From Bryopsis sp. KO-2023 (taxonomy: Eukaryota > Chlorophyta > Ulvophyceae > Bryopsidales > Bryopsidaceae), in contig BSYQ01000003.1 in the NCBI GenBank assembly GCA_030272585.1, positions 1,612,001-1,676,000 on the forward strand: a stretch of 64,000 nt of DNA. The letters run 5' to 3'. The translations under genes and the position numbers were made by a program. This document shows positions 1-14,529 of this stretch, one piece after another; the stretch's first letter is position 1; the number at the start of each line of letters is the position of its first letter. Under the pieces are notes generated by a model. The model saw only the letters and a program-made list of their open reading frames with translations. It ran no database searches and was not told the origin of the DNA.

Positions 1-569
1 GAATCTGTCGCAACTACAATAAAAAATGAAAAAAATTAAATAAGACTCCATAATGCTTATTTATAACTGGGATTCACCCTGTTTCTTTCCTAAGTTCAGG
101 AAAAAAATCCTCACCAAATATGAAAATAAAAATTTCGTCGGCCTGTAAGAGGAGAGGGCATGAATTACGTATTGGCTGTGTGTACGTAATACATATTGTT
201 GCTGTGGGTCTGACATACTGAAACATGCCCGGCACAATCTATTCAGTATCTATTGCTCAATTTGTTGACGAATAATACTACTTATTTCATCTGCTCGAAT
301 TTTTACCATTTTCTATAAACTCCTAGATTATTTTATAATTGCAAATCAAAAAAATTGTCGATTGCAATAATGAGCTAATTTGATTAAAAAAGTTTTATAA
401 TTTTCTGAAGTATTCTTCTATGAAGCTTACATCACAACAAAGCCCATGCATCACTCAAAAAAAACATTTAGAGCTATGATTTGAAAGTAAATTTAGGATG
501 CTAAATTTTAAATATATATATTCGGATCGATGTATGAATGCACTAAAAATAAATAAAATAAATACTCAC
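1..569. other. AT-rich stretch downstream of the UBE2K-like exons
   Basis: AT-rich sequence with no convincing coding signal. The UBE2K-like gene should continue here on the minus strand because the donor at 569 is good. I could not recognise a UBA domain or a clear final exon. A weak candidate acceptor followed by a short open stretch lies near 145. Confidence 0.4.
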
Positions 570-2220
<1,651 letters not shown>

Positions 2221-2730
2221 CTATTCGAAATAACAAAAAAAGGAAAACCCTTATCGGCTCGAACGGGGAGAAAAACTACCCAAACGAAGCCGCACCCTCG
2301 CCAACGATTTTCTTGGCACAAACCCTGTATCGGTGGAGATTTCGATCCAACCCATCGGTCGACGTTTCACACCTGTATTCGGCCTAGATCCATTGCTGCT
2401 TCCTTCCTTGGAAAACGTCAGGGGTAGTTCACAAGAAAAAGCCCAACAAAATTCTGTGGCACGATAATTGCTTCCTTTTATCTGGAGGTACCGCTGCTGC
2501 TCAACTTCTTTCTGAGGAGTCCAGCCGAAATTTAAAAAACTCTTTTTTTGGCCTCGAAGCCCCCCCAAAAAAAACGTCGAAGGGAAAATTGCTGTCATCA
2601 GTCGTCCATTTTGTTTGAAATGACACGTGCGAAACAAGGTTGAGTTTCTGGAAAGGAAGCGAGGCGAGTTTTCAATTTCCCCAATTTCCGAAGGCTCCAT
2701 TCGTTTTTCGACGAGCGATGAGCAATTGGA

Positions 2731-3810
2731 ATGAACATTTGTGGTGCCCAGAACCGGGTATATGCAGCGGACTGGGGAAGAAACCGCGTCGTTAAGCTTT
2801 CGACCGGGCGAGGGACGTACGTGTGGAGAAGTTCGTCGAAGCGAGGATCGACCGAGCACGTTTCCCCTCGAAAAAACGCCGAAAACGTCCGTCTTAATCC
2901 AAAGGAGTCGGAAGACTTCGGAATTCTGGCGCTGGTGCGTCAGGAAAGGTACGTGGCCGCCTCATCTTTTTATCTATTTTTTGCTGTTGCAAGAATGGAC
3001 GCACCAGGGTGCCTCCACCAAGAAAACGATTGCAACTATCCAACCAGCTTAGTTTCATACCTTGGTTTTTTCACTTCACTTTCTGGCAATCCTTGTTTTT
3101 TCTGCCTGTCAAGAATGCCACATATCGAAAATTAAACCCAAAAATTATGCGAGTTCAGGAGACTCCAAAATGAAAAAAATTGCATGCAAAATCCGATGGC
3201 CATGATCACGACCGTATGCGGCCTGCTGCTGATATCCACGGGGTTGCACTCATCCGTGAACCTGATGAGTGGAGGAGCTATTCTTTGGCAACTGTACGGG
3301 ACCATTTCTTCCTGGAGACCCCGCATAGTGAAACACAAATTCCTTATCACAAAATGCTGCGCAATCGGGGCTGCAGCTTTCGTAGCCCTGGGGTTATTCC
3401 TGGTGGAAGCCACCAGCCAAGGGGAAAGCATTGCAGCCCTGTACGCATGGTTTTGCTACAGTCGGGTTTCAGGGACCGAGGAGCTGACCAGCATCAGTCC
3501 GTTCCTTTCGGCAGTGTTCGATTGGGTTTGCGAAGGATTCGATTTTGTGCTGCGGCGGGGTATGATGCTGGCGCTGGACTGGATGTTGCTGTCATTACAG
3601 CTGGGGTATTATTTGGAGCTGTTGGTTATGTTCTGCGGTTCCGTTTACCTGTATCACATAGCAGTCTTGCTGTCTCAAGAGGGCCTGGCCTTCCTGAAAA
3701 AACCACGGTTCCCAAAACTGAGCTGGCAATGCACAATCGAGTTTTCGATCATCTATGCGATTGTGAACATTGGATTTGCTGTTTGGGGGGGGTACAATGG
3801 GCCGGCATGA
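2731..3810 (+). CDS. multi-pass membrane protein of unknown function
   Basis: Two exons fit, 2731-2948 and 3159-3810, joined through a gtacgt donor and a cag acceptor with phase kept, giving about 289 residues. The second exon carries four or more hydrophobic segments: one near the MITTVCGLLLISTG stretch, one around KCCAIGAAAFVALGLFLVEA, a long one around LDWMLLSLQLGYYLELLVMF and one near the C terminus. The first 75 residues are basic and serine-rich and could be a targeting region or partly untranslated, so translation might begin later, for example at 3184. I do not recognise the family. It lies head to head with the E2 gene. Confidence 0.5.
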
Positions 3811-4946
3811 TGTAAGGCCTCTTTGTGGTTTTCAGTGGCAGTGGGAGTGGATGCTCTTTTTGTTTTTGTCTCAGAAAAAGGAAGCATGGATTTTTTGAGG
3901 TATTTTTTTTGGGATTTTTGTGCAGGATGAAAGGAAATGGGTAATTTTGTAAGATAACCAGGATCACTCAATCAAATTCCCTTGTGTCAGGAGAAGTGGG
4001 TGTGTTTCGATTGGTCGATGAGGTGGAAAAAACATAATTAGAAAAACCTTTCTTCCTGGGCAGGATAATAGCTCTTAGAGCATCCCCACCGCGGAACTCA
4101 TCCTCATCTCAACTCGCGCACGTGCGAGCGAATCGCGACTATCGTTACGAATTTACGTGATTTCGAGCTGAGGAAATGAGGCCGGCCTAATTTCGAGTTA
4201 CCGAAATGAGGTCGGCCTCACTTTCTCAGCTCGAAAATCACGTAACTTCGCTGCGAGTTCGTAACGATAGTCGCGAGTCGCTCGCACGTGGGCGAGTTGA
4301 GATGAGGATGAGTTCCGCGGTGGGGATGCTCAATATCCTTTCTGTTTGCTATGCTTCTGGCAAGCTGGTCAGCCTGAATTAATCACCCGCCCTACAAGGA
4401 TCGGTTACTCAAGGTGGTGGCGGCTGGGCGAGATCGCTTCATTGGGACTGTGGGTTGACTTGGATGGTATGAGGAACAAAACCATATAACCACTCGACGG
4501 CTTTGCCGTGACGGTCGTCGAACAGCTGACCTCTCCCACCATTCAACGCTCCACGACCCCGTCGCCGTAACGGCGCACCCCTACTCACCACCTGTCCATA
4601 ACGAAGAAAGAACACGGGACGTGGTCGCTTTTCGACCAGCAATACGAAGGGGAAGCACCACTTCCAGCGAAACGACGTCACAAGGAACAGGTGTGTCCGA
4701 ACGCCTTCCGTACGGTGGGAAATTGGGAGGATGTCCCTTCCTTGGACTTCTGGCGTACTTCGGTGTGTAGTGGGTGAGCGTCATTGAGAAGCGCTTATTT
4801 GATGGTGATTGGGAAACTGGCAAGGGAAACCTCCACACCACAGATGCACGTTTGGCTGCGCTAAAACCGCCACAGAGATTCGTATACCGTTGGCTTTCTT
4901 ATCTGAACAAGTCTGTTTTCTGCAATCAAAGCGCACGAGGTTAAAG
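3811..4946. other. non-coding stretch with a foldback element
   Basis: Apart from the inverted repeat at 4078-4331 I see no convincing gene. Open frames here are short and lack a family signature. Confidence 0.4.
4078..4331. mobile_element. MITE-like foldback element
   Basis: The whole 254 bp reads as one long imperfect palindrome. Terminal inverted repeats begin GAGCATCCCCACCGCGGAAC and end with the reverse complement. Each arm is over 100 bp, and the arms meet around 4200 at GGCCGGCCT/AGGTCGGCCT. There is no coding capacity. The flanks (CTCTTA on the left, AATATC on the right) do not show a clear target-site duplication, so the transposon superfamily is undetermined. Confidence 0.75.
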
Positions 4947-7900
4947 ATGGCAAAGGTGGGTCAGGAACCAGGCGGCCACGATCGGTTGTAGCTCTCGTTT
5001 TTTCTTCACTCTTTTTTTTAGGCCTTCTTTTAACGTTCCTTTCCGAAGTCGCTGGTTTGGTTAACATTTGGCGGTTACGACGTGTGCAGCACTTTTCGCG
5101 CCAACGTCGGCGCTCTTTTCTTTATTGCTCCTGGCCTCGAGCACCTTTTGAAAGTTGGTCGCGCGATTGGTCGCTGTCCTGTTGATGCATCCCTTGATTG
5201 CTTTCGAGGCACGTCTTGATTCTTGCGACCGTTTTTTTGAGAAAGAGAAAGAAAGAGAGAAGTCAGTGTGGGGTTCGGTTGACACCTCGTCTGGAAGTGC
5301 TCCTGCTCTTTTGTTGGAGACTTCTCAGAGAAAAGATACGCCTTTGCTTTAGTAAACCCGTCCCAGCCCCTGAGTGGCTTCCCCTCGTTGCTCGGTTGGG
5401 GAGTTGCTCGGTTGGGTTACGTGAGCGCACTTGCCCTTTTGGTTGACTTCCAAAGAGGCGTTTCACGGGAACCCCTGCCCACGGTGTTTTCAAGGAGTTT
5501 AGATGTCGGCTGGGGGTTTTCGATGCTGCAATGGCTGATGCGTCTTCTGTGTGCTTTCCTTTTCTCTTGCAGTCGCTCGAGTTCGACCCTGGAGAAGGTA
5601 GTGGAACGAGAGCGCTCGACGCCGGTGCACCGCTGGACTCGTTGGCTAGATTGAGCCAGCGCATCATCCATCTGCGGGAGGAGGTGAGCGGAGTGTCGGG
5701 GCTGCAGCGTCGGAGGCTGCAATTGTCTTCCCTGTCGAGCCCCGCATCGTCACCTGGCACGGTCGTGGAGTCGATGTCGGTCCTCCTCGACGACGAGCAG
5801 CCCAGAGCGGTGGGGGAAAGCGACATTGTCGCGGACCTCATGGCTCAAGTAAATGGGCTCGAACAAAAACTGGACACCGCGCTGGAGGACAAGGCCGACG
5901 CAGACCTCGCCTTGGTGGAGTCTGTCGCGGCGAGCAAACTCGCGCAGGCTCGAGCCGAAGAGTTCAAGAGGACGCTCGACCTAAAAGCTGCTGCGGACAA
6001 TTTCGTCGAGGCCGAGCGGGATTTCTTGAAGGCGCAGGTCTCCAAATTGATGGCAAAATTTGGACCTGAGTCGGAGGAATCTGCGGCCAGGAGGCGACAA
6101 ACTGAGGAGGATGCAGCGGAGTGTCGGAAACTCCTCGCGACCCTGGGGACTGATGTCGATTGGCTGAGGGAACGAAAAGAAAAGCTCGTCAGTGAGGTCA
6201 AGGGGCTGGAAATGAGAGAGCGAGAGGCCAAGGACTCCTCAGAGTTGCTGGCAAGAAGGGAAGCTGAATCTAAGAGGGCCCAGGAGGAGAACAATTTTTT
6301 GAAATCGAGAATTGGGCAGCTGGAGGAGGATTTGGATTCAAGCCAGGAGGATGTGAGATGTCTGGAGGAACAAGTGGTCAGCTTTGCAAAGAGGGAGAGG
6401 GTATTGAAGGACAAGCTGAAATCCTTGATGGCCTCCTCGAAGCAATCGGGTGAGCTGGAAGAAACCCAAACCCGCTGTTCCAGCATCGATGAACGAGAGG
6501 AGAAAACCACCGATTGTGTGGCTGGATTTTCCTGCGAGGATGAGGATGGGGCCTCAGTGTGCGGCTCTGAAGGAAGCGACGGAGTCAGCCAGGCAGGGAC
6601 AGATTCCGACCTCATCCGAGCTCATGTGACTGATTTCCATGAGCTGTGCATGGAAATTGGGGAGAAGCTAGAGGAAACCATTGAAAATGTGGAGAGTCTA
6701 GTTCAGTCCACCACGGGGCTCCCTGATGGCAAGCCGGATATCTCCTACACAGTGGAGGAAGACATGCTGGATGTCGCTGAGCTGAACAGTCGTCTGCAAA
6801 AAGACTGGGATGCTCTGCAAGGAATTCTGCTGGAATCCGCTGGTCCGGGAGAGGACGATTGCGACTGGAGCTCCTCCTCGCAGTCTGACACAGAGGGGGA
6901 TGAGGCGAGCGACGACATGGGCATCGACTCGAACCGGCAGCAAGGGGAAATCGGGGATGGGTCCGAAACCGAGGAGGAGGAATACGACGAAGGCGAGGTG
7001 CTGCAAGGGATCGAGAGCCCCGCTTCGACCTCTGATGATTCGGAGATATGCTGGGGAGCGATCGAGGAACCCTGCGTTGCGGAGAGCTTGTTCGATAGTG
7101 AGGTCGATGATACTGATCTCCCTTGCGCTTCGAACCCGATTCCTGAATGGAAAAGGCCTGACCAGGTGCCCAAACTGGACTTTTCCTCGTTGACCAATGG
7201 AGATGCCGTTGTGCACCCCCCCCAACCATCAGCGGAATCGTCGCGCACGCCCCAACCTCAACTGGATGATTTCCCGAGTCCGAAGCCACCCCATCTGCAA
7301 GAACAGGACACTCAGACAGATGCGAACGGGGTGCACGCTGAGCTTCAGGGATTGAGGAGGGAAAACCAGCTGGTTCGTGCCACAGTGGATGCACTGCTAC
7401 ATGAAAAAGCGCATGGGTTGGCCAATCTGGAAGCCGCCCAGTACGACATCAGTGTGCTAAGGTGCGAAGTGCTGCGGAAGGACGAGGAGAAGAGGTGCAT
7501 GTACACCCAATTGGAGCAAGCCAGAGCCGAGAACATGAGGCTCAATCAAACTTTGGAGGGCCTGGAGGTGACAAAGAGAAGCAGTTTTCAGTTGTTTTTG
7601 CACAGAAATTACTTGTTTGATTCTTTCAACAGCATATTATTTTTCAACCAGTCTTTATTGCTCCTGTCAGAAAATACCTGCATGCGTTTCTGATTTCTGG
7701 TGCCTCTTGTATTATGTGCTGCAGATTTGCAAAGAGGTCCTCATGAAGGAGGTGGAGGATTCAAGAATGAACATGGTGGGGCTGTCTCAGAGAATAAACC
7801 AAGGCATCCTGGAGAACACGCAACTGGGATGCAGCCTACAAGCCGTTCATGCCCAACTGGCAGAAGCCAAAGCATTGATCGGCGCTCTGCAGACAGCGAT

Positions 7901-8411
7901 GGACAAGAGCGAATCAGAAAAATCTGATCTCGACAGGAGGTTGGACGGAGCGTATCGTCGGGGTGCCGAAACGGAGAGTATCGTTATGGCCACCACGATT
8001 GAGAATGAACGGCTGTCAAGGCAGCTGGATGTGTCAAGGCAGCTGGATGAGGAAAGGAGGGAAGGTTCTGGAGGAGAGGGCCCCAGTGACATGGCTGGAA
8101 TGTCTGTTCGGGGCGGAAGGTGTAGGGGTTTGGTGGAGGAGGATGGGCAGAGCGTTGGTCAGGCAGGGCAGGGAGTTCGGACCCTGGGAGAGATTGTGGA
8201 AAATGTGGAGAGTGAGAAAGGGAGCCGTCCTGCCAGCCCATTGCCACAGGGGCCAGCGAACGAAGGGGCCAACCCTGGGTTTGAGGAGGTGGAGCTGGAA
8301 TTGGAGGAGGTGGAGGATGCCAGAAGGAGAAGGAGGTGGATAAGGGCGGCTGCATTAGGAGCTGTGGGATTCTCCCTGTATGCGGCTGCCAGGAAGGCAT
8401 CCTGGAGTTGA
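4947..8411 (+). CDS. long coiled-coil protein with a hydrophobic C-terminal tail
   Basis: The main exons are 5573-7567 and 7725-8411, joined in phase 0. A strong polypyrimidine-cag acceptor just before 5573 argues that an earlier exon exists, and a 9-base exon at 4947-4955 (M-A-K) with a good start context and donor fits the phase. That model gives about 896 residues; a start at the ATG of 5531 is the alternative. Residues of roughly 60-350 and 600-780 are heptad-rich, with E/K/L/A spacing typical of coiled coils. They are separated by an acidic, serine-rich stretch. The end is an arginine cluster (RRRRRW), then about 20 small and hydrophobic residues and a short tail, which looks like a tail anchor for an organelle or nuclear envelope. 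I do not recognise the family. Confidence 0.65.
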
Positions 8412-10205
8412 TGCTGTTAATTTTTTACTGTTTGGGGGGAAATAGTGAGGGGGATTTTTGTATTAATTTTTTCTCCCCCATTGGGGGTATAAAGCTGTTC
8501 AGTTTGGAGCCTCACAATTTTCCTCTGGGCTGGAAACATTTTTGTTCGATTTTGGAAGAGGAGGAGGAGATTGTGAGGGGAAAAAACTGAACTTAGGATC
8601 ATGATAGGTAGATAGAAGGAAAAAAAAATCAAAACCCACAAAAAAGAACTGTTAGTCAAGAATCAATGGGGAAAGGAATACGTTACGCACGACAATCTGT
8701 TGAGAGCCAGGGGCAAAATCTGGGGAAAGGGAAATCAAGGGTTCTCATAGTTTTGCTATTTCACATCACGGTGAAAACTCCGGAGAGTTTTCTGTCACTC
8801 GATTTTTTTTTTGTCAAACCCTGAAGCACTTCGTGGATATATCGGGTTTCGCATATCGTGGATCGCTGTTGCCGGGGGATATTGGCGGCAGCCCAAGTGG
8901 CGATATCGTTAGTAGAGAGAACTGCTTTTTTGTTACGACTGGATTTTTCTGTCTGGGTGCCATGTGTTGACGGCTGGGTGGTGTACATAGCCACAGCCGC
9001 CTCTGGCACCCACCTCTTGGATTTGTTTCAAATTACTACGTCAAGCCATTATCTAGAGGGGACTCCATATGTTCCAAGTTCTGTTTCTTTTTGTAAACAT
9101 CACATTTTTCTCAGTAAAAAAAACTGTGTGCGCTTTCGCTTTTTTATTGGGAATCCCAACTCAAATCGTGAGCTCTGTTTGCACTTTGGTTGGATCGGTG
9201 CTGTTGCTGCCCTTCCATAGACAGAATCACAATCAAGGCTTTCTGACTGGACAGTCCCAGAAGAGCAACAGCCCCAGACTGCATGGACAATGTGGAAACT
9301 GCCCAAACCGTTTGGGCACCTGATTATTCCTGCGCTACATTTGTTTTGAGGATAGGCGGAGGGTGATGGAGATTCCTCATTTCTGCAGGTGGGTAGCAGA
9401 ATTCTGAATGAAAAATTCATGTGATAACAAATTTCTGCAGGTGGGTAGCGAAATTCCGAATAAAACATTCATGTGAGAACCAGCCTTTAGATCGTTGTGT
9501 GATCACTACAGAAGTTTTGGGCATCCAAAAGAAATCCTGGTGTTTGTTTGTTTTCTTGAAAAGGGTAAGCATACGTTTCACAGGAAGAGTAAAATGATCC
9601 TTACTTATCCAAATGTAAAACAGCACAAGAATCAGCTGCTGATTACACTCCCAGAACTACTCTTAGCAACTCTCACTCTCTAGTGCTGGGCTCGGTTCCA
9701 GAGCACTGATTACTACCATTCAACATACATGCCACTGGAGCATTAGACCAAGCGATGCTTTCACTGATGTCCAGTTTTGCTTCCGATTCAAATGAGCCAA
9801 AGTGTGAAATTTTATTTTTTTTATTTTTTTCTTCAACCCATGGAGTTGTAAGGAAAAGCATGTGCAGCAAACAAAAAGCACATGTTGTGTAATATTGGCA
9901 TGAGATGGTCATGTCCTACCACGTGTCCAAACAGAATTGTTTCTCGGTAATCAAGCTTGAATTCAGGAGATCAAGCAAAGAAGAGTTCAAGTCAATGGAA
10001 CCAGTGTTTCTTTGATCCACCACAGTAGATCCCCAATATTGATCACTCAAAATTGATGTGATGTGGTCCGCTTTTTCACATGTTATACAGTGGATATGGC
10101 CCCTGACGATTCTTGACGGCATCTCCTCCACAATGGAATGATATTTGTGTGTCCTACACAGTGGACACTCAAATCGACCAAGGCACCACCGACTTCGTTC
10201 TCAAA
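8412..10205. other. intergenic, no gene recognised
   Basis: No exon with a recognisable family or consistent splice phase was found. The stretch holds the tandem 52-bp repeat at 9379-9482. Confidence 0.4.
9379..9482. repeat. tandem duplication, two copies of 52 bp
   Basis: Two adjacent copies begin with ATTTCTGCAGGTGGGTAGC and end with ATTCATGTGA plus a short tail, differing at a few positions. Each copy contains CAGGTGGGTA, which matches both an acceptor and a donor consensus. Confidence 0.8.
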
Positions 10206-13200
10206 ATGCTATCCAACACCTCCTCACGCACCCATCGAGCCGCACCCTGTGAAAAAATTCGACGAATTCTCGTCCATGTCCCCTCCAGCGATTTCAGCTC
10301 ATCACGGAACAGACCGTTTTCACGGCTGCAGCGAGATTGGCGTTCCAACTTTCGGCACGTTGAGCGATTGCGAGTGGCGGTTCCAGATCAGGATGCCGAA
10401 ACAGCGCTGCCTGACGGACCTGTCCAAGTCGAGAGCGAGCTTCTGAAAGCGGCGAAAGAAATCGAGCCGTGGACCGTGTCCATGTATCGAGAATTGCACC
10501 GCATTCCTGAACTTCTTTTCGATCTGCCAGAGACGAGCGCCACCATTCGAAGGGTGTTGGATGAACTCGATATTCCTTACGAGTAAGATGAAATCCCACA
10601 AGCCATCCCCCCCCCCCCACACACACACAAGAAATTCAGTATTCATTGAATGATAAATGAAGCGATTTGATGATTGCCTGTTCCACTTTTCCATGCCGAA
10701 AAAATAATTATTTTCAAGTATTATTACTTTTTTGTTTTTTTGGGGGGGAGGGTCATCGTTTTTTTCGGTTTTCTTTTGAAGGAAAGAAAGGAATGATGAT
10801 TTCCCAAGAGGGTGGTGCCCTGGACCTGGACCCACCAAAAAACCTGAACGAAATGAAATATGTGAACACATTTTATTGATTTGGATTCAGATATCCCGTG
10901 GCCAAATGCGGAATAGTTGCAACGATCGGCTCCGGAAACCCTGTGGTTGCTCTCAGGGCTGACATGGATGCTTTGCCAATGCAAGAACCTGAGGGTCTCG
11001 ATTTCGCCAGCCAGGTGTGTATTCCTTAACACTAATGCAATTTTGCTTGCATTTTTTTTTAATTTCTGGCTTTCCCCCTGTTTTCAATGTGGAGGTCAGG
11101 AATGTTCATAGGAATGTGCAACAGAAAAAGGGGCACTTGTTTGTTGCGTGTTGTGGAGTATTATTGAAACATAGCCAAGTTTGCAACCCTGATTAATCGA
11201 TAAATATATTCCCAGTCCTGTGGAGCGAAACCCCCAAAGTATAATGAAACTGACCAGTTTGGGTGATTTTTTTGTTCATTTGGGTGTAATTTGTGATGCA
11301 TTGTAGAATGGAAATATGCATGCATGTGGCCACGATTCTCACATGGCAATGTTGCTGGGGGCTGCAAAGCTGCTGAAAGCTAGAGAAAAAGATTTGAACG
11401 GCACCGTCCGACTAGTTTTCCAGCCCGCAGAAGAGGGCGGAGGGGGTGGTGAAGTGATGGTCAAAGAAGGTATTTTTTTATTCCATAAAAAATCTTGAAA
11501 GCAGAATCAACTCCAAGGTGTCAGTGTTCAATTAAACGAAAACAAAACATTGTCGACCATACCCTGAATTTCCCCCCTTTCAAAACAACCTGGAGGGGCG
11601 ATTTAAGTCATTCCGAAAAGTGAATGCATGTGTTTGGGGGCTTTCAGGTGCAGTTGATGGTGTATCGGCCATGTTCGGATTTCACGTCTGGCCAACGTTA
11701 CCTTCTGGAGAGATCGCATCCAGAATTGGGTCAATAACTGCAGGGACTAATTTCTTTGACGTAAAGGTCACTGGGGTGGGTGGCCACGGTGCAATGCCCC
11801 AGTTGAACGTGGACCCCTGGCCAGCTGTTGCTGAGATGATTTTGGCATACCAGGTGTTGTGGCTTACTCCGAGTGGTTTCTTGCCTACAAGTATCCAGAT
11901 TTTTTTTTTCCCAGTTCAAAAACTCACCAGGTCGTTGATTGGTCCGAAGAGTGGCTTTGCGGTGGTGAACGCTTTTCCTTGTGGTTTTTCTTTTTTTAAT
12001 CCACATATGTCGAATCTTAAGGTTTCGATTTCTTTGGTGGTTGGCTGATGCTTGCGTTGGTGGTGTCAGACGCTGGTTGCTCGTGAAACGGATCCTTTGG
12101 AGTCTAATGTGGTCACTATAGGATGGGTCAAGGGGGGGGACGCACACAACATCATTCCGCAATCCGTGGAGATGGGCGGTACGATGAGGTGAAGATGCCA
12201 CCCTTTCATTCAGAATTTTAAATTATCGGTTACTCCCTCCCTCCCTCCCCTTTTTTTATTAAAAAATTTTTAGACCAGAATAATAATATAGTATAATATA
12301 GAGCGATGCAAGATCGTATGATACGATCCGATGATTCGAACCCTGGAAAATGAATTTTCGATTGCAATGAAAATTGAGCCGAAGGAACACTGTCACGTGT
12401 TGAAAACGCTCTGGTGCTGGGGCGTGCATCCCTTGACATGCCTTGTTTCGATTGCGATTTTTTTATGGCACTGATCGGCTTTTTCTTTGCGGCCGTTGCA
12501 GATCCCTTCAAACCACGGGCATAGATGATCTGGAATCGAGGTTTGTCGAGATGACCGAAGGCATTGCATCCGCCTTCAGATGCAAAGCAGAAATATCCTT
12601 TGGCAGCCATTACCCCCCGACAGTAAATCATGAGGACATGAACAACTTTGCAATGGATGTCGCTCGAGAGTACGGATTGTCATTGATCATCCTTTGAATT
12701 CAATTGATTTTTTTTTTACCCAAAAAACCAAGAAATTCTATGCTGGTTTGTTTGTTATTTATTATTTATTATTTTTTTTTGGGGGGGGGGGCCGGGTTGA
12801 AAGACTTTTAGTCAACACTAATCTCGCTGGGACGTTGAATGTTCAATTAACTGGGTGCGTTCTTAGGGTAATGCTTGAAATTCTCTGTCTGGCTTATGGT
12901 GTTTTTGCTCTTCTTGGAATACCCCGTACTGTTCCATCAAAGCTGGACCTGTTTACTCACAGTGGTGGTTTCGATTGCTCATAGGGTTCTTGGCGAAGCC
13001 TTCGTGAAGGAGCACAAGCCCTCCATGATCGGGGAAGATTTTGCTTATTTTGCTAGGAAAGTCCCATCAGCTTTCCTTCTTGTCGGCACTCGAAACGAAG
13101 AGACTGGCTCCACCGCCCTCCTACACAGCCCCCATTTCAAAATGGACGAGGCGGTGTTGCACAGAGGGGCTGCATTGCACACCGGATTGGCTATGTCATA

Positions 13201-13225
13201 CTTACAGTCGCAGGGAAATAAGTGA
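10206..13225 (+). CDS. M20 amidohydrolase, ILR1 / IAA-amino-acid hydrolase type
   Basis: A metal-dependent amidohydrolase that removes amino acids or acyl groups from amide conjugates. Seven exons fit in phase: 10206-10582, 10891-11014, 11307-11469, 11648-11853, 12070-12188, 12502-12669 and 12985-13225, giving about 465 residues. Metal and catalytic motifs are in the expected order: [10 protein letters not shown], then [11 protein letters not shown], then [32 protein letters not shown], and near the end MIGEDFAYF and LHSPHF with the last metal-ligand histidine. The first 75 residues are basic and serine-rich, suggesting an organelle presequence. Homologues in plants hydrolyse auxin conjugates and bacterial ones act as hippurate hydrolases, so the substrate cannot be set from sequence. 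The start is the first in-frame ATG. All key residues are intact. Confidence 0.9.
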
Positions 13226-14529
13226 ACTAAACCATGCATGGCTTTAAATAGATAAGCAAGTTTTTGCTGTTGTTATTGCTTTTACTGGTATGGGATTTGA
13301 TATGATCCAAGGAGTGGATGGGATCGGGACAACTTTGAGATTGAAGAGAGGAGTTTAGAATTTCTTGATTTTGTGTTTTTTTTTTACTTGGGAGGTTGCA
13401 AGGACTTTTGACTGTGGGGTTTTGGTTGGTTTTCTTTCAAATTTTCATTGATCCGCTGCGTATGTGAGAAATCGTCAAGAAACACCATCCACCCCATCAG
13501 CAAGGGTTTCTCCTTTCTTTGAAAACACAAAAAATAATTTGCAGGTTTCAACTCTAGACTGGAAAATGGGATTGACAATACCACGGGATTCCATATCTGC
13601 AAGCCTCGCTCAGTTAAGACATTTTCCTACAGTGTAGACGATGTGATCGGTTTGAATCACCAGCTCAGAATTTTGGCCCAAGAAGATACCTTGTGCAAGA
13701 GATGGTCCCAGTAATTTCTTTCCACGCATTCTAGTTGATTCCAGATGCTCTCCCCACGTTGTGTCTTCCTTCTCCACCGCCTACCATTAGAACCACGCTC
13801 CGCCGCCACCTCTAACGCCACTTCTAACGCTCATCATGCAAATTCTGCAAGATGAATCCGATTATGGTTGTTTCCAGTTCGAACATTGCCCCTCCCTTTT
13901 TCACAGCGATAAACGAATATAGCGTGCGTTTGCAAATCCTGTTCAGGTCTTGCAGGCTTGCTGCAGCAAGTTCGAGGGGAGTTGGTTCTGTGTTGATTGC
14001 AAAAGCTCAAGATGCAGGATGGATGACCTGGGTTTTTTATGGTTTGGATCTGTTTGAGCTCATACACACTGGACTGGCGAAATCGAGGAATGACAAGACG
14101 TTCCCTGCGACTGGATGCGATTACGACGCCGAGAGAATCCTCTTGCAATCTGGATGCCGCAAACGTTCGCGGTATTCCTTCTTTTTTGGGTGTTTTTTTG
14201 TGCGGGATAGATCAGCGAATGACAGCCTGAACGCTACGTTGGGACGGTGTTCTTTCGAAGCTCTTTTGCGATGGAGGCCGCTAAAGTCTGCTGCTTGTTG
14301 TGGCTCTTCGTAAGTTTCCTTGGAACGAATGGAAGGCCGCTCCAGCCACTTGGAAAACTCGGTAAGCGCAGCTCATCGCAGGGGAATGTTTTTTCGCTGT
14401 GGAATATGACCCACCCTTTTCGACGGTCGTGAAAGCGAACGATGGATCGATTCACCATCGATTTTTTTTTTTCTCCTTTCCAACTTCGGCGTATTGTCTG
14501 GCGGCACGACAGAAAAGCGCATCGAGGAA
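13226..14529. other. weakly coding stretch
   Basis: A single open frame of 153 codons (13852-14313) and a signal-peptide-like start at 14271 are present. Neither has family similarity that I recognise, and the second does not splice in phase to the frame at 14530. It may hold 5' exons of the next gene. Confidence 0.3.

Noticed and set aside
2251..2859. Minus-strand open frame of 202 codons
   Set aside because: Overlaps the first exon of the membrane protein and shows no E2-like or other motif; at most it may contain the missing first E2 exon.
6612..7394. Long minus-strand open frame of 260 codons
   Set aside because: Lies opposite the coiled-coil gene, has no family signature, and its composition mirrors the acidic plus-strand coding sequence.
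13852..14313. 153-codon plus-strand open frame
   Set aside because: No domain, mixed composition and no clear coding bias; it may be chance or part of an unsolved 5' exon.
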